Below, piece by piece: positions 19,969 to 26,711 of a DNA stretch of 37,185 nt. The notes below the pieces were generated by a model. The model had not been told where the DNA came from and searched no databases. It saw nothing but the letters and a program-made list of their open reading frames with translations. A program made the position numbers and the translations under genes. Origin of the DNA: Clostridia bacterium (GTDB lineage: Bacteria > Bacillota > Clostridia > Christensenellales > Borkfalkiaceae). The stretch spans positions 1 to 37,185 of the forward strand of contig JAJPXK010000089.1 in the NCBI GenBank assembly GCA_021205485.1, written 5' to 3'. How positions within the stretch are numbered: the stretch's first letter is position 1; each line of letters starts with the position of its first letter.

Positions 19969-20475
19969 ATGCCCGGTAAATTAGGAAGAAATACCAAGCA
20001 GAGAATGGCAATACTCAGAAATCAGGCTTCTGAACTTCTGTGGTACGGCAGAATACAGACCACGGCGGCGAGAGCGAAGGAGCTTCAACCCTATGTGGAA
20101 AAAATAATAACCAAGGCCGTAAAAGTTTACGACCTTAACGAAGAAGTGGACGTTGTAACCACCGACAAAAAGGGCAAGGAAGTTACGGTTAAAACCATTA
20201 AGGATTCACCCGAAAAACTTGCCGCGCGCCGCGACATTATGTCTAAGCTCCGCGACTTGCAGGAAGTAAAGGCTTTCAATGAAAAGAAGTCAGAATTCAA
20301 GGCAAGGACAAAGGACGTACAGCATCCCCTTATGGAAAAACTCTTCAACGAAATCGCGCCTAAATATGCGCAGAGGGCTGAAGTGAGCGGTCAGGGCGGC
20401 GGATATACCCGCATCTACCTTTTAGGCGCCCGCCGCGGCGACGCCGCAGAAGAAGCCATTATAGAGCTTGTTTAA
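19969..20475 (+). CDS. rplQ: 50S ribosomal protein L17, with internal insertion
   Basis: MPGKLGRNTKQRMAILRNQASELLWYGRIQTTAARAKEL...GGGYTRIYLLGARRGDAAEEAIIELV. Confidence 0.97.
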   Translation: MPGKLGRNTKQRMAILRNQASELLWYGRIQTTAARAKELQPYVEKIITKAVKVYDLNEEVDVVTTDKKGKEVTVKTIKDSPEKLAARRDIMSKLRDLQEVKAFNEKKSEFKARTKDVQHPLMEKLFNEIAPKYAQRAEVSGQGGGYTRIYLLGARRGDAAEEAIIELV

Positions 20476-20496
20476 GGCGTAACTTAAAAAACAAAC

Positions 20497-20529
20497 AAAT
20501 ACCCTGTAACAATTTGTTACAGGGTATTT
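20497..20529 (+). terminator. Terminator of the ribosomal superoperon
   Basis: aaataccctgtaacaa-t-ttgttacagggtattt near-perfect hairpin directly after rplQ. Confidence 0.85.
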
Positions 20530-20756
20530 CGGCGTTCTGTAAATTATTGGTTAATCGCATAATATATGCGTGGCAATTTAAAAAAATTATGTTAATTGGT
20601 AAAGCCGTTTGTATTCATTTTCGGTTATATAATTTGCCGCCGTGTTAATACTTTAACACGGCGGCAAAAAAAACTAATTCTTAGGATGGGTGTGCATAAT
20701 ATTATTTACCGATAAAGCCTGATAAAATTCAGTTTATCAGAATTTAATAAATTTAA

Positions 20757-21143
20757 TCAATGGTATACAGGGTAGGGATTAGGTTTGCAAAGGATAGTTA
20801 TTATATCAATTATCCAGCCTATTCCGCATAAACCAATCGTACATAAATATAGGATTCCTAAGCCGATTTTTCCTTCATAAAATTTATGTCCGCCTATATA
20901 TCCTAAAAATAAGCATATTATAAACGATATCCACTTGTTTATGTAACGAACACCGCCCCCGCCTACGGCGGCCGCTGCCGCAGAAGCCGACGATGATGAC
21001 GATGAGTTTGCAACGTTGTTGATAACTAATTGAGAATTTTCATTTTTTAGCTGTTCTACTTGTCTGCCGCATTTCGGACAAATCACGGCGTCCATAGAGA
21101 TTTTTTCGCCGCAGTATTTGCAAAACTTTAATTCTTCTTCCAT
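20757..21143 (-). CDS. Zinc-ribbon TM2-domain membrane protein
   Basis: CKYCGEKISMDAVICPKCGRQ zinc ribbon; FLGYIGGHKFYEGKIGLGILYLCTIGLCGIGWIIDIITIL TM2 domain. Confidence 0.88.
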   Translation of the reverse strand: MEEELKFCKYCGEKISMDAVICPKCGRQVEQLKNENSQLVINNVANSSSSSSASAAAAAVGGGGVRYINKWISFIICLFLGYIGGHKFYEGKIGLGILYLCTIGLCGIGWIIDIITILCKPNPYPVYH

Positions 21144-21174
21144 AATTTCCTCCTGATTGTTAACTTATGTGTAT

Positions 21175-21203
21175 ATTATAAACCGTAAAAATTACGGTGT
21201 CAA
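21175..21203 (-). promoter_or_regulatory. Promoter of the TM2 gene with operator in the spacer
   Basis: Minus strand TTGACA (21203-21198), 17 bp, TATAAT (21180-21175); spacer contains ACCGTAA-aaa-TTACGGT (21182-21198). Confidence 0.8.
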
Positions 21204-21210
21204 GTATTTT

Positions 21211-21231
21211 CCGTATTTTTTACGGTAAAAT
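21211..21231 (+). promoter_or_regulatory. Second operator half-site pair (CCGTA-N5-TACGG) next to the XRE gene -10 (TAAAAT 21226-21231)
   Basis: Same CCGTA/TACGG arms as the 21182-21198 palindrome. Confidence 0.6.
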
Positions 21232-21238
21232 TAAATTA

Positions 21239-21442
21239 ATGGATTTCAAAGAACGTTTAAAAGATTTGCGTACAGAAAGCAAAATGACGCAAAAGCAGCT
21301 TGCTCAAAAAATTAATGTGACAGATGATTGTATATATTTCTGGGAAAAGGGTCGCAGCGAACCGTCTATAAGCCAGATTATTGAGCTTGCGGATTTATTT
21401 GAAGTCAGTTGCGACTATTTGCTTGGAAAATCTGAATATTAA
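21239..21442 (+). CDS. XRE-family HTH transcriptional regulator
   Basis: MDFKERLKDLRTESKMTQKQLAQKINVTDDCIYFWEKGRSEPSISQIIELADLFEVSCDYLLG; start refined from 21197 to ATG 21239. Confidence 0.9.
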   Translation: MDFKERLKDLRTESKMTQKQLAQKINVTDDCIYFWEKGRSEPSISQIIELADLFEVSCDYLLGKSEY

Positions 21443-21465
21443 AGATAATTTAAGCAATTAACCTT

Positions 21466-21675
21466 ATGGAAAATTTATTTTGTGAAAGATTAAAAGAATT
21501 GCGTAAAGAAAAAGGCTTAGGGCAGACGCGCCTCGCCGAACTATGCGGCGTAAGCAACGGCATAATAAGCTTATGGGAAAACGGCATGAGGGAACCTACT
21601 ATGAGCAACCTCATAAAGCTTGCAAAAATTTTTGAGGTCTCGATAGACTACCTCGTCGGTCTCTCCGAATTTTGA
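21466..21675 (+). CDS. XRE-family HTH transcriptional regulator
   Basis: MENLFCERLKELRKEKGLGQTRLAELCGVSNGIISLWENGMREPTMSNLIKLAKIFEVSIDYLVG. Confidence 0.9.
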   Translation: MENLFCERLKELRKEKGLGQTRLAELCGVSNGIISLWENGMREPTMSNLIKLAKIFEVSIDYLVGLSEF

Positions 21676-21724
21676 AACAAACTTAAAAAATAAGACTTGC
21701 CGCCCGCAAGGCGAAGCCTTGTCC

Positions 21725-21844
21725 CTGTCATCCTGAGCGGAATGGAGCAAAGCGGAATGAAGCCGAAGGATCCGCTTGATGGAATGAAAGCGGTATGAAG
21801 GGGATCTTCGGCTTCGCCCTGACGGGCTACGCTCAGAATGACAG
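21725..21844. repeat. MITE-like element with terminal inverted repeats
   Basis: CTGTCATCCTGAGCG (21725-21739) and CGCTCAGAATGACAG (21830-21844), 14/15 inverted match. Confidence 0.75.
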
Positions 21845-21849
21845 GAGAG

Positions 21850-22135
21850 GCTCCCCTATTAGGGGAGCTGTCGCGTTAGTGACTGAGGGGTTCTTGTAAC
21901 GCCAAAAGCCTCCGTCATTGCGAGCGGTTTCTACCGCGTGGCAATCCCGCGAGTACTCGCGATCGGCAGGCAGGTCGGCCGAAAAGTTGTTTAAAAATAA
22001 TAATGTTTTGATGGAATGAAAGCGGTCGGAAGGAGATTCTTCGGCTTCGTTTTGCATCATATAATCTGTAAACCCCTCAGGCCTTACGGCCGGCTCTACT
22101 GTGTATGCTACGCTACCCTAATAGGGGAGCCCTTT
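21850..22135. repeat. Palindromic dispersed repeat interrupted by a ~167-bp second repeat
   Basis: ggctcccctattaggggagctgtcgcgttagtgactgaggggttcttgtaa / (insert) / tgtaaacccctcaggccttacggccggctctactgtgtatgctacgctaccctaataggggagcc. Confidence 0.75.
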
Positions 22136-22244
22136 TGTCATCTTGCGTGAGGGAAAGCAAGCGCCGCAATGTAATCTTTAAATTTTCAGTCATAAACGGC
22201 CCTTCGCGTCCATAAAATAGACTATTAAAATTTAAGGAGATTTT

Positions 22245-22493
22245 ATGAACGATATAATAAGATCGGTAAACGGACTGCCGCTTATCGTAAAGCTGTTGCT
22301 GTGCATACCGTGCATAGAGATTGTTTACGGCGTATGCCGCGTAATAAACGGAGCCGCTAAAAACGATGTGTTATGGATAATCCTCGGCATACTCACTATA
22401 ATCCCCGGGGCGTGTTTTATGTGGATAATTGACCTTGTCTGGATACTCTGCAAAGGGCACGCATTTCTGTTAGGTGAGACATATTTAGGGTAA
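22245..22493 (+). CDS. Small two-TM membrane protein (paralog 1)
   Basis: 82 aa hydrophobic; SD aaggag; 3' half strongly similar to 22603-22851. Confidence 0.75.
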   Translation: MNDIIRSVNGLPLIVKLLLCIPCIEIVYGVCRVINGAAKNDVLWIILGILTIIPGACFMWIIDLVWILCKGHAFLLGETYLG

Positions 22494-22523
22494 AGTGTTG
22501 CATTTGTTGTTTATAACATAATT

Positions 22524-22560
22524 TTTATTGACATAAAATTTTTCTGGTGATAGAATATAC
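22524..22560 (+). promoter_or_regulatory. Promoter of paralog 2
   Basis: TTGACA, 17 bp (taaaatttttctggtga), TAGAAT. Confidence 0.75.
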
Positions 22561-22602
22561 TTGCAACATTAGTTGAAATTTTCAAAGGAGAAATTAAAGG
22601 AA

Positions 22603-22851
22603 ATGAAAAGCTTTATCAACACCGTAAACGGTTTACCCCTTATCGTAAAAGTACTTCTCTGCATCCCCTGCATAGAAATCTTCTACAGCGTCTGCCGCGT
22701 AATTAACGGAGCCGCTAAAAACGATATTTTGTGGATAGTTCTCGGCATACTCACCATAATCCCCGGTGCTGCGTTTATGTGGATCGTAGACCTCATCTGG
22801 GTTCTTTGGAAGGGCCACGCATTCCTTCTCGGCGACACATATTTAGGTTAA
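22603..22851 (+). CDS. Small two-TM membrane protein (paralog 2)
   Basis: MKSFINTVNGLPLIVKVLLCIPCIEIFYSVCRVINGAAKNDILWIVLGILTIIPGAAFMWIVDLIWVLWKGHAFLLGDTYLG; start refined from 22573. Confidence 0.8.
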   Translation: MKSFINTVNGLPLIVKVLLCIPCIEIFYSVCRVINGAAKNDILWIVLGILTIIPGAAFMWIVDLIWVLWKGHAFLLGDTYLG

Positions 22852-22870
22852 GCCGTATTAAGGAATTTTA

Positions 22871-22929
22871 TTGACACAGTTAAATAATTATGTTAAAATA
22901 GATTTGCAATTAAGTTTGCAAATCTATTT
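22871..22929 (+). promoter_or_regulatory. Promoter followed by a perfect 14-bp palindrome at the transcription start
   Basis: TTGACA (22871-22876), 17 bp, TAAAAT (22894-22899); AAATAGATTTGCAA-ttaagt-TTGCAAATCTATTT (22896-22929), then T-run. Confidence 0.8.
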
Positions 22930-22949
22930 TTTCTTAGGAGAAACTACCA

Positions 22950-23165
22950 ATGGCAAAGAAAGGCGATTATTTTGGTCTTAGTTGGATCGTTAGCCTTATA
23001 CTTGCAATCATCCCCGTAACATCGTGGATTTGCGGTATAGTTACTAAGGTTCAGGAAAAACACTACATTTCTGCGATCGTACGTATATTCTTCGGCTTCA
23101 ATATCATCTGGATACTGGACCTGATATTCATGATCTGCACAAAACACATTTTCCCTATTATCTAA
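22950..23165 (+). CDS. Small membrane protein, distant member of the same group
   Basis: 71 aa; FFGFNIIWILDLIFMICTKH resembles the WIxDLxWIL segment of the paralogs. Confidence 0.7.
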   Translation: MAKKGDYFGLSWIVSLILAIIPVTSWICGIVTKVQEKHYISAIVRIFFGFNIIWILDLIFMICTKHIFPII

Positions 23166-23173
23166 AAAAGGAA

Positions 23174-23207
23174 AAAACGCCGTCTGCGGTTCCGCAGACG
23201 GCGTTTT
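23174..23207. terminator. Bidirectional terminator between convergent genes
   Basis: aaaacgccgtctgcgg-tt-ccgcagacggcgtttt, 16-bp perfect stem. Confidence 0.9.
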
Positions 23208-23235
23208 GCTGTTATGCTATTTAAAATTTTTATGG

Positions 23236-23763
23236 TTATACCGTAACCCTGTCATATTCCTCGCCGTCAAGCGATTTAAAGGTGAATGTGCGGTCTTCGT
23301 AAACAATATATCCGCGCCCGCTGCCCTCCTTAGGCAGCGAGAGAGACCCGGGGTTGAGGTGCAGATAGCCTATATTTTCTATTACGGGTACGTGCGTGTG
23401 CCCCGTGATATATACGTCTTTTTCGCCTAAAGGGGGTACGTCCCTGTGCCCGTGCGAAATGTAGATATTTACGCCGCCGTCGCATATCAGGCCGTACTCG
23501 CAGAGTACGGGGAAGGGCAGCACCGCCTGGTCTACTTCGGCCTCGCAGTTGCCGCGCACGCATATAATTTTGTCCTTATACTTTGTAAGAAGGGCGGTTA
23601 CCTCTTTAGGCGCGTATTCTTCTGGCAGGTCGTTCCTCGGCCCGTGGTAGAGTATATCGCCTAAAAGCACTATTTTTTCCGCCTTTTCCCGTTCAAAGGC
23701 CTCAAGCATAAGGCGGCAGTATTTTGCCGAGCCGTGCAGGTCGGATGCGATAAATAATTTCAT
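23236..23763 (-). CDS. YfcE/MJ0936-family metallophosphoesterase
   Basis: SDLHGS; LLGDILYHGPRN; VRGNCEAEVD; ISHGHRD; TGHTHVP; NPGSLSLPK. Confidence 0.92.
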   Translation of the reverse strand: MKLFIASDLHGSAKYCRLMLEAFEREKAEKIVLLGDILYHGPRNDLPEEYAPKEVTALLTKYKDKIICVRGNCEAEVDQAVLPFPVLCEYGLICDGGVNIYISHGHRDVPPLGEKDVYITGHTHVPVIENIGYLHLNPGSLSLPKEGSGRGYIVYEDRTFTFKSLDGEEYDRVTV

Positions 23764-24545
23764 AAAAGCTCCTTAATTTTTGTTATTACGCCGTTTTCGG
23801 CGTTGGAAGGTATTATATTTGGCACAAGCCTTTTAAGCTCGGGGAAGCCGTTCGCCGTGACGTAGCCGCGCCCGCTCGCCTGAAGCATTTCAAGGTCGTT
23901 CATATGGTCGCCGAAGGCTACGCTCTGGCTTTTGGCTATGTTCAAATGGCTTAAAAGGGCGTTTAACGCCTCGCCCTTGTTGGCGGTCGCTACAGATACG
24001 TCCAGCCAGTCGAAGCCCGAAACTTTCGTCCTCAACCCCTTGATGCGGGGGATAAGCACGTTTGCGGCGTGTTCGGCAGCGGGCTGCTTGTCCCATACCG
24101 AGATTTTCAGTATTGTTTCCCGCCTCGCCACTTCGTTTAAGTCGTCAACTTTTTCCGCCCGGGAATAGCTTTTGTACAGAACGTCGATAAATTGCTCGTC
24201 GCCGCTTTCGTAGTAGGCGCAGTCCGTTCCGCTTAAAAGAGGATACAGACCCTGTTCGCTCCGTATTATGTCCAGAGCGTACAAAAGACCGTCCGCGGGC
24301 GTAGGGTTGATGTAAATTACTTTGCCCTTATGCCAGCATAGCCCTCCGTTTTCCGCGATGATGGCGATTTCGTCCAGTACGGGGGCGAACAGCAGTTCAA
24401 GGTTAGGCAATTGCCTGCCGCTCGCGGGCACAAAGATTACGCCGTCTTCGCTCATTTTTTTAATGAGGGGGAAGGTCTCCTCAGGCATTATTTTAGACGG
24501 GGGAAGCAGAGTTCCGTCAAGGTCGCAGGCGATAAGTTTAATCAT
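23760..24545 (-). CDS. Cof-type HAD-superfamily hydrolase
   Basis: IACDLDGTLLPP; SGRQLPNLELLF; NKGEALNALL; AFGDHMNDLEML; overlaps the downstream gene by 4 nt. Confidence 0.93.
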   Translation of the reverse strand: MIKLIACDLDGTLLPPSKIMPEETFPLIKKMSEDGVIFVPASGRQLPNLELLFAPVLDEIAIIAENGGLCWHKGKVIYINPTPADGLLYALDIIRSEQGLYPLLSGTDCAYYESGDEQFIDVLYKSYSRAEKVDDLNEVARRETILKISVWDKQPAAEHAANVLIPRIKGLRTKVSGFDWLDVSVATANKGEALNALLSHLNIAKSQSVAFGDHMNDLEMLQASGRGYVTANGFPELKRLVPNIIPSNAENGVITKIKELL

Positions 24546-24551
24546 ATCTAT

Positions 24552-24580
24552 ATAATAGCAAAGTTAAAGCGATATGTCAA
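24552..24580 (-). promoter_or_regulatory. Promoter of the HAD-YfcE operon, abutting the start codon
   Basis: Minus strand TTGACA (24580-24575), 17 bp, TATTAT (24557-24552); ATG begins 6 nt further. Confidence 0.8.
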
Positions 24581-24627
24581 ACCAAGCGGCAAGCCATTTG
24601 CCCCCTCCCGCAGAAAGGCAGTAAAAG

Positions 24628-24767
24628 CCTCCATTATTAGGGGAGCCTTAAGTCTTTTTTGTCATCCTGAGCGGAGGGCGATAGCCCGAAGTCGAAGGAT
24701 CCCGCGGGAACCCGCGACCTGCACAGCAGGACGGCCGAAAAGCCGTTTTAAAATAATACGTTAAAAT
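24628..24767. repeat. Composite dispersed repeat, left copy flanking the sigma cassette
   Basis: 59-nt core gtcatcctgagcggagggcgatagcccgaagtcgaaggatcccgcgggaacccgcgacc identical to 26221-26279; shared tail aaaataatacgttaaaat. Confidence 0.85.
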
Positions 24768-24896
24768 TCGCGGTACAGATTTCAAAGAAAATTTTGCCGC
24801 AGGGTTTAGAAAGCATATAAAAAGTTTTCAGAATTTTTCTGTAAAGATGCGGCCGACGGCATTTAAAATCGTACTTATAAGTGAAGGGGGTTAATT

Positions 24897-25457
24897 ATGG
24901 ATGACTTACAAATCATTGCGTTATATAATGCACGCGATTCGGCCGCGGTTCGTGAGACCGACGCCAAATACGGACATTTATGCTATACGGTCGCGGACGA
25001 TATTCTGCATTGCAAAGAAGATAACGAAGAATGTGTCAACGATACATATCTTACCGCCTGGAACACTATTCCTCCCGAAAAACCTGTCTATTTTTCGGCT
25101 TATTTGTGTCGCATTACTAGAAATTTATCGTTGAAAAAATATGAACATATGCATGCGAAAAAAAGAAATAAAGATGTTGATGTTTCTTTATCTGAACTTA
25201 ATGATATGATTATGGACAAAGACATATTTAAAGAAGTTGAGGATAGAGAACTCGGCGAGGAGATCAGCCGTTTCCTTCGCGCTTTGCCTGAGACGGAGCG
25301 AAATGTTTTTATAAGAAAATATGTGCTGTTTCATTCGGTTAAATCTATTTCCGCAGATTTCTCTTTTTCTAAAAGCAAAGTAAAATCAATGCTCGCAAGA
25401 ACAAGGAAAAAGCTTGCAGAGCATCTCAAAAGATATTATGGAGGATATTATGAATAA
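24897..25457 (+). CDS. Sigma-70 family (ECF-like) RNA polymerase sigma factor
   Basis: Region 2 (ECVNDTYLTAWNTIPPEKPVYFSAYLCRITRNLSLKKYE) and region 4 (LPETERNVFIRKYVLFHSVKSISADFSFSKSKVKSMLARTRKKL). Confidence 0.9.
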   Translation: MDDLQIIALYNARDSAAVRETDAKYGHLCYTVADDILHCKEDNEECVNDTYLTAWNTIPPEKPVYFSAYLCRITRNLSLKKYEHMHAKKRNKDVDVSLSELNDMIMDKDIFKEVEDRELGEEISRFLRALPETERNVFIRKYVLFHSVKSISADFSFSKSKVKSMLARTRKKLAEHLKRYYGGYYE

Positions 25458-26163
25458 GATTTCTATAGCTTTAAATTATATTGACGACGATTTGATTTTT
25501 GCCGCATTGGAAACAACTTCAAAATTTAAAAAGGTCCAAACGTCAGGCAGCCGGATAAATGTAGAACAACGGCAATCCCCTCGTTTAAAGGGGAGCGGAA
25601 TAAAAGTTAAGGCGATCGGCGGCGCCGCCGCCGCTTTGATTGCATGCGCCGCTTTCGCTGTTTGCGTTGTCGTCGCTTTGACGGGGAATGAAGCGGTTGA
25701 CATTTATCGTTTGGATAAAGAAGAAAAAATTCTCGGTTCTTTCGCTGAAATACAAGAGTACTATCCCGATAATGAAGTAAATCTTTCGGCGTTATCTTTT
25801 AACAATATGCAAATAGGGCTGTATTATGAAAATGACAGCGATTGGCGGAACAGCGAAAACTGGTATTCTTTGGTTTTCAGCGGCTACGGCGAAGCCGTAA
25901 ACGCCGATAATGTGACGGAAAGTTACACTGTTTACTGTTTGTTTACTGGTACCGTAGACGATTGGAAAGTAAGTATGGCCTTTGATAACAACACGCAATA
26001 TTTAACTATTGGCGGCGTAGAGGCGCAGACGTCGTACCTGGCGACAGTTGAATGCAGCTATGCGATTTTTGAAAAGAACGGCGTCGTTTATGACATTCGT
26101 GTGCAATCCGGCGATACTACCAACGAGGATTTAATGGAAGTTCTTGAACTGTTGTTGAATTAA
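25450..26163 (+). CDS. Single-TM membrane protein, putative anti-sigma partner
   Basis: ATG at 25450 overlaps the sigma gene by 8 nt; one TM segment (GGAAAALIACAAFAVCVVVAL) then extracytoplasmic domain. Confidence 0.65.
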   Translation: MNKISIALNYIDDDLIFAALETTSKFKKVQTSGSRINVEQRQSPRLKGSGIKVKAIGGAAAALIACAAFAVCVVVALTGNEAVDIYRLDKEEKILGSFAEIQEYYPDNEVNLSALSFNNMQIGLYYENDSDWRNSENWYSLVFSGYGEAVNADNVTESYTVYCLFTGTVDDWKVSMAFDNNTQYLTIGGVEAQTSYLATVECSYAIFEKNGVVYDIRVQSGDTTNEDLMEVLELLLN

Positions 26164-26187
26164 AAATTATTTAATTACAGCATTATT

Positions 26188-26328
26188 GCCTCCCCTATTA
26201 GGGGAGCCTTAAGCCTTTTCTGTCATCCTGAGCGGAGGGCGATAGCCCGAAGTCGAAGGATCCCGCGGGAACCCGCGACCAGAATACCACGTCGGCGTGC
26301 AAGCCGTTTAAAAATAATACGTTAAAAT
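26188..26328. repeat. Composite dispersed repeat, right copy flanking the sigma cassette
   Basis: Direct repeat of 24628-24767. Confidence 0.85.
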
Positions 26329-26361
26329 AAGGCAAAATTCTTTACCTTATAAAAATAAATG

Positions 26362-26571
26362 TCAGTCAATGTCAAAAAGTTCGTTAGGCGTTATGTTGTA
26401 CAGCGCGCAGAGAGTAAGTATCTGGTCGTAGTTGAGTTCAAATTTTCCCGTTTCAAAACGGCTGTACTGCTGTTGTACCATATTCAGCTTTGCGGCAGCT
26501 TCGCTCTGCGTAAGGCCGCAGTACTTTCTCGCTTCTTTTAAATTTTTTCCTATTCTTTGCGCCGTATTCAT
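26362..26571 (-). CDS. XRE-family HTH transcriptional regulator
   Basis: MNTAQRIGKNLKEARKYCGLTQSEAAAKLNMVQQQYSRFETGKFELNYDQILTLCALYNITPNELF. Confidence 0.9.
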   Translation of the reverse strand: MNTAQRIGKNLKEARKYCGLTQSEAAAKLNMVQQQYSRFETGKFELNYDQILTLCALYNITPNELFDID

Positions 26572-26606
26572 ATATAAAATTTATAACAGTTTGTGTTGTA
26601 AATTTC

Positions 26607-26635
26607 TTGACATACAGCATTTTATGTTGTAAAAT
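26607..26635 (+). promoter_or_regulatory. Divergent promoter with no ORF downstream
   Basis: TTGACA (26607-26612), 17 bp, TAAAAT (26630-26635); TGTTGTAAA direct repeats at 26594 and 26625 could be XRE sites. Confidence 0.7.
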
Positions 26636-26641
26636 AAAATC

Positions 26642-26708
26642 ACTAATTACAATATCTGCCGTAAAATAAGGCAAAACGGAAGCGGAGCAAATTTTTGCTC
26701 CGCTTTTA
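26642..26708 (+). ncRNA. Predicted ~67-nt small RNA
   Basis: Lies between the 26607 promoter and hairpin AAGCGGAGCAAA-tt-TTTGCTCCGCTT-tt (26680-26707). Confidence 0.4.
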
Positions 26709-26711
26709 CCT

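Noticed and set aside
21676-22200. Possible CRISPR array suggested by dense repeats
   Set aside because: Repeats are irregular, palindromic and nested, with no constant spacer length and no cas genes.
24411-24764. 117-aa ORF overlapping the HAD gene and repeat
   Set aside because: Antisense to a clear HAD hydrolase and translated from repeat DNA.
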